Source: Charina bottae (taxonomy: Eukaryota > Chordata > Lepidosauria > Squamata > Charinaidae). From it: a stretch of 64,000 bases of DNA. The notes under the pieces are model-generated. The model saw nothing but the letters and a program-made list of their open reading frames with translations. It did not search any database and had not been told where the DNA came from. Of the stretch, positions 37,701-49,700 are shown one piece after another. The stretch's first letter is position 1. Each line of letters starts with the position of its first letter. A program made the position numbers and the translations under genes. Location of the stretch: positions 8,289,268 through 8,353,267 of the forward strand of contig JALMGJ010000029.1 of assembly GCA_023362775.1 (NCBI GenBank), given 5' to 3'.

Positions 37701-40700
37701 TCTTAGAGCAACAAATATTTCAGTGGATTCCATTCTCACAAGTAGAATTGATTTTATTTACCACAGTTCAAATAATACGTTCCAACCTGCATCTGATCAT
37801 GTCACCACATGCCCTGATACTGTAACATCTTTTTTCTGCTATGTATTCATGATGTTACCTCCCTCCTAAATGTACTGGTTTTACATTAGCATCTCCCCCT
37901 TCGTTCCAATACCACCCAAGGACATTTTCAAGGTGTGTAAAATCAGTTAGGTTTTGTTACTTATTACTGGTACAGAGGTCATCAATGAATACAGAAAATT
38001 TCATTGGTGTAGTTTTCCTCCATCTCAAGGATGAGTGGAGAACATTTTAATTCAGTAGTAAAGCAAGGCCCAATGACACTGCAGTCTCTATCTCAGAGTT
38101 AATAATTTTCATTGGATTTAAATAGAAATAAGTCTATGGTTTTTTAGATATAAACCCAGAGTCCCCTTTGTGGGGGGAGATGGGCGGTGATAGAAGTTGG
38201 ACAAACAAACAAACAAATAAACGCAAGTCTTACTTGTGCACTAGATGAGTGAATCCTGTTGTGGTAGTTCTCTTTTTTCATTTTTAACCTGGACTGCAAA
38301 GCATGATTTGAAGTACATTGGCTCTACTGGTTTGTATGTAAGTGGTAGTGTCCCTAATTTTGGTTTAATGCTGAGGGATGATTTGCTGCTAAGTTGGAAC
38401 AAGGAAGCATATGAAATTTAATGGGCACAAAAGCACAACATTGATTTACATAATCAGATCATGTTTGGAGTTGCACCTGAGAAGCCACAACTGGATTGTG
38501 GACTTGAACTTCAGATTGCATCTGGATTTTGTGCCCTGATGCCTAGATTTTATGGAATTTAGTATAAATCCTGAATTAATTGCAATTGGCATTTAGAATA
38601 TTCTTTTGGGTGCACTGACATAGTACGGAACGTCTCCAGTATACAATTTAGCTAAGAAATTTTCTAATATGTGATTACGTCACAATCTGCGATGAGAAGT
38701 TTATTGTAAGTGAAGATAAAGGATGAAATATAGTTTGTCCATTTCTAGTTCAACCCTTTTTTGTGAAACTTGCGCTGCAACTAAACATACAGTGGGGCAA
38801 AAAAGTATTTAGTCAGCCACCAATTGTGCAAGTTCTCCCACTTAAAAAGATGAGAGAGGCCTGTAATTGACATCATAGGTAGACCTCAACTATGAGAGAC
38901 AAAATGAGAAAACAAATCCAGACAATCACATTGTCTGATTCGGAAAGAATTTATTTGCAAATTATGGTGGAAAATAAGTATTTGGTCAATATCAAAAGTT
39001 CATCTCAATACTTTGTTATATATCCTTTGTTGGCAATGACAGAGGTCAAACGTTTTCTGTAAGTCTTCACAAGGTTGGCACACACTGTTGCTGGTATGTT
39101 GGCCCATTCCTCCATGCAGATCTCCTCTAGAGCAGTGATGTTTTGGGGCTGTCGCTGGGCAACACGGACTTTCAACTCCCTTCAAAGGTTTTCTATGGGG
39201 TTGAGATCTGGAGACTGGCTAGGCCACTCCAGGACCTTGAAATGCTTCTTACGAAGCCACTCCTTCGTTGCCCGGGCGGTGTGTTTGGGATCATTGTCAT
39301 GCTGAAAGACCCAGCCACGTTTCATCTTCAATGCCCTTGCTGATGGAAGGAGGTTTGCACTCAAAATCTCACGATACATGGCCCCATTCATTCTTTCCTG
39401 TACACGGAACAGTCGTCCTGGTCCCTTTGCAGAGAAACAGCCCCAAAGCATGATGTTGCCACCCCCATGCTTCACAGTAGGTATGGTGTTCTTTGGATGC
39501 AACTCAGCATTCTCTCTCCTCCAAACACGACGAGTTGTGTTTCTACCAAACAGTTCTTCTTTGGTTTCATCTGACCATATGACATTCTCCCAATCCTCTT
39601 CTGGATCATCCAAATGCTCTCTAGCAAACTTCAGACGGGCCCGGACATGTACTGGCTTAAGCAGGGGCACACGTCTGGCACTGCAGGATCCCTGGCGGCG
39701 TAGTGTGTTACTGATGGTAGCCTTTGTTACATTGGTCCCAGCTCTCTGCAGGTCATTCACTAGGTCCCCCCATGTGGTTCTGGGATTTTTGCTCACCGTG
39801 CTTGTGATCATTTTGACCCCACGGGGTGAGGTCTTGCGTGGAGCCCCAAATCGAGGGAGATTATCAGTGGTCTTGTATGTCTTCCATTTTCTAATTATTG
39901 CTCCCACGGTTGATTTCTTCACACCAAGCTGCTTGCCTATTGCAGATTCAGTCTTCCCAGCCTTGTGCAGGTCTACAATTTTGTTTCTGGTGTCCTTCGA
40001 CAGCTCTTTGGTCTTCACCATAGTGGAGTTTGGAGTGTGACGGTTTGAGGTTGTGGACAGGTGTCTTTTATACTGATAACAAGTTCAAACAGGTGCCATT
40101 ACTACAGGTAATGAGTGGAGGACAGAGGAGCCTCTTAAAGAAGAAGTTACAGGTCTGTGAGAGCCAGAAATCTTGCTTGTTTGTAGGTGACCAAATACTT
40201 ATTTTCCACCATAATTTGCAAATAAATTCTTTCCGAATCAGACAATGTGATTGTCTGGATTTGTTTTCTCATTTTGTCTCTCATAGTTGAGGTCTACCTA
40301 TGATGTCAATTACAGGCCTCTCTCATCTTTTTAAGTGGGAGAACTTGCACAATTGGTGGCTGACTAAATACTTTTTTGCCCCACTGTATCAGCATGACTT
40401 TTTATCGCAATAGATAATATACCCACACATCTCTCATTTCACAACCGCTTCTAATCATTTGACACCATCCATTTCTTTTACCATTATTTTTTTTTATGTT
40501 TCTTCAGCTGTTCGGTTTCCTTTTTGTTTGCTGATGTTATGAAAGTTGTCATTATTATAGACTGTTGGGAATGTTTTAATCTCTGGAGATTTATAACATT
40601 AATTGTGGAGATTGAGCATTAACTTTATATTTTACAGAGCTACAGTTGCGTAGTTGGTAAGAGTGAGCTGAAAATCAGAAAGTCTCTGGTTCAGATTTCC

Positions 40701-43700
40701 CATTGTTCTGTGTCCTTCAACCATTGTCCTTGACTTAATCTATCACTCTTGTTAGCACTTTGGCTTCATGTTGACTTACACTTACAAGTTGGATTGCAGT
40801 GTCTTTGAGTGCTCTAAATAGTGTAATGGACAATAAGTGTGCCAAGAATGATGGTTATTAATCTTCAATAAGCATGATCACAATATGTCTGTTGTCCCTT
40901 TCTCCATAAAAACTAATTTGATTTCTTCTTGCTTAAATTTTGGCTTTAAGTGAAAGGAAGCCATTTGTATTTCTCCTGGTCCATGCTAAGCTGTAGAGTT
41001 TGTCAAAACTGTTTTTCCTTTTACCTTTCCCCATATATAAGCAGTAGTTTTTATCTTTTAGATATTGAGGTGCAGAAGATGAAGAAGGCTGTGGAATCTT
41101 TACTGTCAGCAAATGAAGAAAAGGTGGGTATGAAAATATTTTCTGATTTTGATTTGGTGAATAAAAGGAAGGCAGATTGAATTTATGGGGCTGGGGCCCA
41201 AGCCTAGTTTAAAAGTGACATCCTTGATCTATCTGCAGTTAGTGGGGAACACTGAAGGAGGATATGATATATGATTACGTGCAGGTAAATGTCATTGCCT
41301 TGCAACCAAGAACACCGATAAAGCAGAGTTCCTGGATATGTAGAGACTTACTTGAATTCAGGTAAAGGAGATTGGGACACCCGTCCCTCTTCCATCACGC
41401 AAGCAAGTTTGCACTTCCTTTGTCCCTTAGATTTATTGGACATACAATCCAGATATTAGACCCAAAGAGCACCCTAAATTGTCATTGTTATCCCATGTAA
41501 GATAAAACAGCCAATGCATTTCCACAGATGAACATGTGGCAGAGTTGACTGTAGAATAATGAGCGAACCTTCAGGTAATTTAATTGGAGCAATTCTGCTG
41601 GAACTCAGTTTTTAAGACCCTGGATTTTGCAATTCAGCCGTTTCATAAGCCTGTGCAAAGCTTCAGATTCAACCACCACATGGTGCTTCAGAGCATGAAT
41701 GTAGCAGCACCTATTTAAAAGGTAAAGGTTCCCCCCGCACATTTGTGCAGTCGTGTCCGACTCTAGGGGCCGGTGCTCATCTCCATTTGTTAGCCGAAGA
41801 GCCAGCGTTGTCCGAAGATGCTTCCACGGTCATGTGGCTGGCATGATGCACGTGGAACGCTGTTACCTACCCACCGAAGTGGTACCTATTCATCTACTTG
41901 CATTTGCATGCTTTTGAATTGCTAGGTTGGCAAGAGCTGGGGCTAGTGCGGGAGCTCACTCCATCACGCGGGGCTAGGGATTCGAACCTCCGAACTTGCG
42001 ATCTTCCGATCAACAAGCCTGGCGTCTTACCCGCTGAGCCACCACGCCCCTACAGCACCTATTTGCTTCACATTAAATCAGCCACTCCTGGAAAAACACA
42101 CAGATGCTTTCAGGTGTCACAGATAGGAGTTGTGTTTGCATTCTTGTGAACTCTGAAGCATCTTTCAGAGACCGAATCGAGAGCGTTGTGCAACGATACT
42201 GCTGAATTATAACTTTGTTTGTTAAGTGTGTTTTTATTTCTAAATAGGTTTGATATTGTTCATGGTTGCCCAGGAAGGAAGTGAGAAGCAGAAAACCTGT
42301 TTTAAGTAACTCAAACGGAGGGCTTTTCTTTGTTTTAGGATCGGAAGATTGAGGAGCTTCGACAGTCCCTCAATCGTTACAAGAAGGTACAGGACATGGT
42401 GATTTTGGCTCAAGTGAAAAAAGGTATAGAATGACGTGGGGCATTTTGCTAATTGCCCTGTTTACAATAGGAGGCACAGTCAAAATTAACAAGATAGAAA
42501 TAGTTTTTAAAAAGGCTATTTCTATAATGAGGATTTCTTTTGTTACCAGTTTGCATCTCAGCACAGTGGATAATAACATAACAAACAGAACAGAACAGAA
42601 CAGAACACAACTTAAGTGCAACCTCATCCAAGGTCAAAGTTGGATCTGGCAAATGGTGGTATAACCAGAGGTTTCTCTGTGCAGAAGTAATGTGCAGCGA
42701 TTCATGCTTTGGAACTGAACATTTAACTTAAAACCACTTGGGACCCATTCCATTGAAAGCAATTGCAAGTTCCATCCATTTCCACGATAGGATGAAAACC
42801 TACTCATGGCTCTATCCCATTTGGTATGAGAGAATGTTACCTTGCTGGACTGACTGTCTTGTTCCCCAAAAGTTTTGTAAGTCATGTAATGGAATGTGAG
42901 AATGACCTTGGAAGATGGGGGGAAGAGATGCTGCCTAGGGAACGATTTGATAAAATAGGGAGGAGCCCACAACTGAGTAACGGGCAGAGAAAGAAACTTA
43001 GAAAGGACCACCCCTAACTGGTTAGGCAGTAAATAGGGACAGTGAGAGATTTGTACTTTCAGACTTGCAGGATTCTGTGTAGCCTAACAATAAAGTAGAA
43101 GTAACTCATCTGGTCGTGTTTCCTGTCTGGTTTACCTGGGAGGGCTGACAGTCCAGATGCGCCTCTTAATCCAAACCACTTGAATTCAAAGGACTGTTAT
43201 GGAGTTTTCCAAAGTGCTTTACCAGCAAGTTCGAACCAATCCCTCTGCAGTGCCATCAATCCAGCTTAAAGGTGTGTCACTAGAAAATGTCGACCACTTT
43301 TCTTATCTCGGCAGCCATCTATCTACAAAAGCCGACATCGACGCTGAAATTCAGCATCGCCTGAGCTCTGCGAGTGTAGCTTTCTCCCGAATGAAGCGTA
43401 GAGTGTTTGAGGATCGGGACATTCGCAGGGAGACCAAAATGCTTGTTTACAAAGCCATTGTACTACCAACCCTTCTGTACGCCTGTGAAACATGGACCCT
43501 CTACAAACGCCACCTCCAACTTCTTGAAAGATTCCATCAACGCTGCCTCCGAAAAATTCTGCAAATTACTTGGGAAGATAGGTGAACTAATGTTACAATG
43601 ATCATCCAACATCAACTTCGCTGGACTGGCCATGTTGTTCGAATGCCTGACCATCGTCTTCCAAAGCAGCTACTTTACTCCCAACTTAAGAATGGAAAAC

Positions 43701-46700
43701 GGAATATTGGTGGACAGCAAAAGAGAGTCAAAGACACTCTCAAAGCTAATTTTAAAAAATGTAATATCAGCATTGAGAACTGGGAAGCCCTAACTCATGA
43801 GCGTTTCAATTGGAGGTCAGCCTTTATTAAAGGCGCTATGGACTTTGAAGAAGCACGAGTACAGGGTGAAAGAGAGAAAAGAGCTAAAAGGAAGGCACGT
43901 CAAGCAAACCCTCATCATGACCGTCTCCCACCTGGAAACCTATGCCCTCATTGTGGGAGGTTGTGCGGATCCAGAATTGGCCTTTACAGCCACTTACGGA
44001 TCCACTGTTAAAATTTTACCCTTGGAAGACAATCTTACTCGGCTATGAGTGATCGCCAATGATATTATGGAGTAAGAGAAAGATATAACTTCCAGTTTTG
44101 TAAGGTCTATGTGACACTGATTGGCACAATGGAATTAGCAACTCATTTGGCCACGAAAGAACCACAGAATGAGATGTGATAGATTTTTGTAGAGTAGAAT
44201 GTATTAACTTGGAAATAGTTTTCTCATCCAGCTTGCAATAATTCCATTCGTCTTTTCCATTTAAATATGTAGCTCCAGTCTTGGATTATTATTAGTCATC
44301 ATGGTGACTAATTATTAGCTCAGAGAATGGTGGCAAGACCAAATCATAACTGGGTGTTGTACAAATGTGTTAGCTGAAATGTTGAAATGGGCTTTGAAAG
44401 GTTAAATTGTATTTTGCCAGAAGAATCCTCAATTCCTAGAAGAATTTACTTCCACCTTGCAATACTTCCATCTTGCAATACTATATAAGATAATTAATGT
44501 GAAGTTTCCATTACTAGGGTCCAAAAAGTTGCTTTACCACTTTTTATTTTTTTTTATAATATAAAATATACTTTTTATATTATTTTCACAGAGACCTCTA
44601 AAACATTTTAGACTAATAATGCTAGGTAAGAGTAAGCTTTAAGCATGGAGACAAATTGTATCACTCCATGGCTAACTCTTCTTTCTGTGGCTTATTCTTT
44701 TTTTTTATTTAAAATTTTATTGAATTTTAAAATACATATTAAAAGTTAGAACAAGAAATAAAGATAGAAATACAAAGTAAGAAAAAAGTAAAAGAAAAGT
44801 GAAGTCAAGAAGAATAATAAAGAAAAGAAATATAGAAAATAGATGGCCTCCAATCTGTCTTTGGTTTTTAGGTACAATAATTTGCTTTAAATGTTAGTCT
44901 TTCATACAATACACAGAAACTTTTCTTTGTCATATACACTTCAATTTCTATAATCCAATCTTCCGATCTTCATGTAGATTTCACCTTTCTTGCAATTCTC
45001 TAATAGTCCATCTGTAGTTTCAACTCCTTGAAATAATGTCGGTTTAAATATTCTTGGCTGCATCAGTTTAATATTTTTTATTCACTCTTTCCATTTTTAC
45101 TTCTGTATTTATATCCTTTGTAAAGTCCAATTAATCTTAAATCATATATATAACAAGGAAAGGCCTTATTTTAATTCTAATAAAATGAAATATATTCTGT
45201 TCATATATATCCATAGAAATAACACTAGTTTAAACATAATCTATGTTTAGACTACAATTATACCATATTCTACATCTTCCTACATATTTACCTAATTAAC
45301 ATTTTTATAGCTACCTATTCTACTAACAGAGTGGTCGGCAAACCACGGCTCGCGAGCCACATGCAGCTCTTTGGCCCCTTGAGTGTGGCTCTTCCACAGG
45401 CGGGCGTGGCGGGGGCAGGCGCAGCAGCGGACATGGCGGGGGCAGGTGCGGCAGCAGGCATGGTGTGCGTGGTGGCGGGCATGGCGGCGGCGGGCACTGC
45501 AGTGGGCATGGCGGGCATTGCGGCAGCAGGCCCTAAGTGTGCGCGATTGGCTCCCGCCCGCAAACCCCGCTCCCGCGCTGGATTCCCCACCAGCTTTACT
45601 TTGCCTGGACTGGGGGTGTGAGCGGCTCCAGAAGAGAAGCAACTGGAGCAGTCGAGCCTCTCTTTCCCTTCTCCTTCCAAACCTCCCCCGCCCCCTTCCA
45701 CGCGATTGGTTCCCGCCCGCAAACCCCACCCCCTTCCACGCGATTGGCTCCCACCTGCAAACCCCACCCACTTCCACACAATTGGCTCCCACCCTCAAAC
45801 CCCGCCCCCTGGCCCTCGAGTAATGTTATAAATGTTATAAATGTCAAAATGGCCCCTGGCATAAAAAAGTTTGCTGACCACTGTACTAACACATGACCTA
45901 ACTACAATTCTCAATAATATTCATACTAATAATTATAAAAATAAGTCATCCTATAGTAACATTAATTCTAGTTCCAACTCAGCATCCCATCCTAATAATG
46001 CAGAGCTTTCCAAACTGTGTGTCACGACACAAAAGTGTGTCGCCACACACAGTCTGGTGTGTCGCCACACAACCCGGAAGCGCTGATCATCATCAGCGCT
46101 TCCGGGTTTTCCCGCGGCGACACAACAACTGCAGAGCGCAAAACTTGAAAGCAGCAGCAGCGCTTCCGGGTTTTTGCGCGCTGCCACACTTCCAGGTTTT
46201 CCCGCGGCGACACACCAACGCCAGTTGGTGTGTCGCCGCGGGAAAAACTTTGGAAAGCCCTGTAATAATGTATCTTCTCATTAATATATCTCTATAAAAA
46301 GGAATTTCTAATTTTCATATAATCTATAACATCAACTTATATTTATCTCACTAATTTTATAACCTTATATCTTACAATTAAAATATCACGTTTTATACAT
46401 CCATACAGTTTCTCATATCAATTTTTAACATTTAATATTCCCAACAATTATATTACTAGTTGAAACTTGATACATTTACACACTCAGTATCCAATCAAAA
46501 TCCATGGTTCCATTAACCTTATGACCCACATCACACTAAATCTCTTATTCAAGTTATGCCAAAATCACAATATGCAGCCTGTTTTGTTCTGTATCTCATA
46601 TAGAATGTCAGAATGTTTTTCTTAACCTTTCCATCTTTTCCCTGTCTCAACTGCCATAATGTGTTTATACAATTATAGTGTGTAACCTGTTGTGTTATCT

Positions 46701-49700
46701 GTCTCATGTAGAGTATCAGAATGTTTTTCTGGACCAATGTGTTTAAAATCCCTTTCTCCTGTTTCTCCTCTTTATCGAAATTTTTTTTTCTGCTTCTAAT
46801 TCTAATTCTATCTTTTGTTCCTTTTGTTCCTCACTTTGGTAAACTATCATTAAAGATTCCAATGATTTCTTAATTTCTAAAAGAGTTTCACTAATTTCTT
46901 TTTTAAATTCTCGAATTGCTGTTAAGAATGCCATTCTTCCCCACCCCCCTCTTTGTTCTGCAACAGCTAGTCAAGACAAACAGTTTCTCAGGGAATTGAT
47001 GGTCAGCTGATCTGTTCGGGTGGAAAGTTACCAGCTATGTCTCAAGTAGAAAATTTTAAAATAAAAGAAGAAAAATTCCAATAATCCAGAGTAAAGGAAA
47101 AGACAGTCTATAAAAGGAAAAAGGAAAGATGAATTTCCACAATTATAAAAAAGCAAGGAAAATAAACAAATTTGTAAGTAGTTAATCCAGCAAAATATAT
47201 TCAAAGGATATTGAGTAAAGACTTTTATACTTCCGAGTGAGACAAAATCCACTGTGAAAAAAGTAGAAAGATAAAAAAGAAAAAATGCAAACGTTTCACT
47301 GTGCTGAAGAGAGAAGTTTCATCCGATATAAGAAAGAGAGAGAAATAAATTCCCATCTGAGACAGAATCTTCTCTAATACAAAAGAAAGGTAGAAAAAAA
47401 ATACAAACTTTTCACTATACTTCAAATATAAAGTCCATCATATCCACCAGAATTAATTATAGCAAAGAAAGCACAACATTAGCCAACATTTTGAGCAAAG
47501 TCCAAAGAAAGACCTTAGATGATAAAACATTCTAATCTAAAAATAAAATAAAATAAAGGTGATCTAAAAGCCGGCTGCTCGCTCTGATATCTCTCAAGAG
47601 ACTTACGTTCCCTGTAGAGCTTGATATTCCTCCGGTCATTTCACTGCTTTCACCCCCCTGTTCCCTCTGTGGTGGAAACTACAAAAAAAAAAAAAACGGG
47701 GCAATTCCAACGACCCAGTGAGTAATCTTCTGGTTCTCCCCTCTTCGAGGAGAAGCTTCAGTGGAAAAGCTAGCCAGGTCTTCAACACTCTGAAAAATTC
47801 TGACTTGTCGAGCTGCAGTCCGGCTTGGAGTCTCCTTCTGTGGCTTATTCTGATTTGTGTGTTGGAATGGTGTTTTGCTCCTGTCTTTCTTGTTTTTGCT
47901 GCTTATCTCTACAATGAAATATTTTTTACCACACTTGGTTAAGTCCCAGTTTGTAGGATTAATTTCTGATTCCAGAGTTACAGAACTGTACTATTAGGAC
48001 ATAGTAGAACACACACAATACTTTCAGATCAGTAAGTGTAGCCTACAATTCACTTCAGTGTTCTTCACAGTCTTTGTTAACAGAGTATCTAGATTAGAAG
48101 TCTTATATTTAACAGAACAAATTTGTAAAAACTCTTCATCTTCATGGATAAGAGCGACTCTCTGAGTTTTGCTGACTATTTGCAGAGTGACAGGGATCCT
48201 AAAGAAGATAAAGAAGATCCTAAACTACAAATTTCCCATTCTGTATTATTAGGCAAGGATGATGAATGTGAGGAACCTTTAAGCCCAGGATCTGTTTCCT
48301 CAGCCTTGTCAGAATCACAGAATCTAAATGAAGCTGAGAAAAGTCCATCGTCTACACCGCTTTCAAGTTCTCCAAACCATGAAGAATTGAGAACAAAAAG
48401 TTCTGAAGAGGTATTTCATATTTTTCTCCCCCATTAGCGTTCTTTCTTAGGCCTTCTGGGAAATTTAATTGGTATCCCAGCTATGTTTATATTTTTTTAA
48501 TGGCTTTTAGGATTTGAAGTTATTGAGATGCCCACTAGGTTAGAGAGTAAACTATTTATATTGCTGGATCTAGCAGCAGTGAAGCTTTTAACGTTAAGCA
48601 ATAATATTCAAGGTAATTGTAGCATTTGAACCTTAAATCCTTTCTCATGACTTAGTTTTATGCTTTATTTGTTCCTCTACTCTTGCCTCGGTCTTTTTTG
48701 GTTATGGTCCAATAAGTTGAAGACTCAAGTTGGATTTCAAGCAGGGGAAGTGTTGAGGGACAAAAGCCCATGATTCCACAGTTGTCTGCTGGTTTGGCAA
48801 ATCATGATTTGCATTGTATAAGTATTACAAAGCTATCAGCTGTTTGTACCTACCATTCCTATTGGATGTGGGATTGGGTGACATGGATTGTTTTAGAGAA
48901 GGGCTGAAATATTTAGTGGGTGGGTAAAATTAATGAAAAGCCTTCAATGTTTTAAAAAATGGATAGTTAATTTAGACAGAGGATATTAACTACTGATAGA
49001 ATCTTGGCATCATCTTAGAAAAAGTTTTATGTCTTGCATGTAGAAAGAATGCTTCTTCCAATGTTTGATGAAACATGATGTGCAAAACTGAAAATAAAGG
49101 GTGTCTGTATTTTTTTTCAGAGTTTTTCTGTTGCAAATTATTCTTTGTGTGTTCATACTATCAGTCTACTGTTGCTTAAATTGACCAGGTCCAAAAAAGC
49201 CTTGTATCCTAGGATATGTGACAAGCTGCATTTGAAATTTAGTTTCAGAATCAAAATGGGATTGTTAAAATGGATGAGCAATTCAAAAATCACCTTTCTG
49301 TGCATATACAAGTGATTTGTCTAATTTCATTTTTTGATCCTTACTGCTAATTTTTTTCTACATGTTTTTCCCCCCCGGGAATGCTTTTTTAAATCCAGGA
49401 ATGAATATTACTTGCAGTGCTGTGGACCCAGATCTTCAGATTTAGGACATTTTAAAAAAGGACCATAACCAAGAGAGACCAAGGCAAGAGTAGAGGAACA
49501 AATAAAGCATAAAACTAATACAGAGCTTTCCAAACTTTTCATGTTGGTGACACACTTTTTAGACATGCATCATTTCACGACACACTCTTACAGCAGAGCA
49601 TCATTTCGCGACACGCTCTTGCAGCAGGGCACAAGGCAGGCACTAGGACCTGCGCGGAATCACAGCAGCTTTGGAGGCAGCAAGGCACAAGGCAGGCACT

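Larger units (their letters stand above)
44699..47835 (-). mobile_element. L1-like element with both ends, two nested hAT MITEs
   Basis: TSD TTCTGTGGCTTATTCT (44683-44698, 47836-47851). T-rich 3' end complement at 44699; 5' end in reverse starts GGAGACTCCAAGCC, like the element at 15679. Reverse frame 46743-46934 is a Lys/Glu-rich coiled coil ([20 protein letters not shown]) of ORF1 type. No ORF2 recognised in about 2.3 kb net of insertions. Confidence 0.7.

Noticed and set aside
39378..40040. 220-codon open frame on the + strand
   Set aside because: Opposite-strand shadow of the Tc1 transposase.
45292..45896. Several long Ala/Arg/Gly-rich open frames on both strands
   Set aside because: All lie in the GC-rich repeat interior of a hAT MITE.
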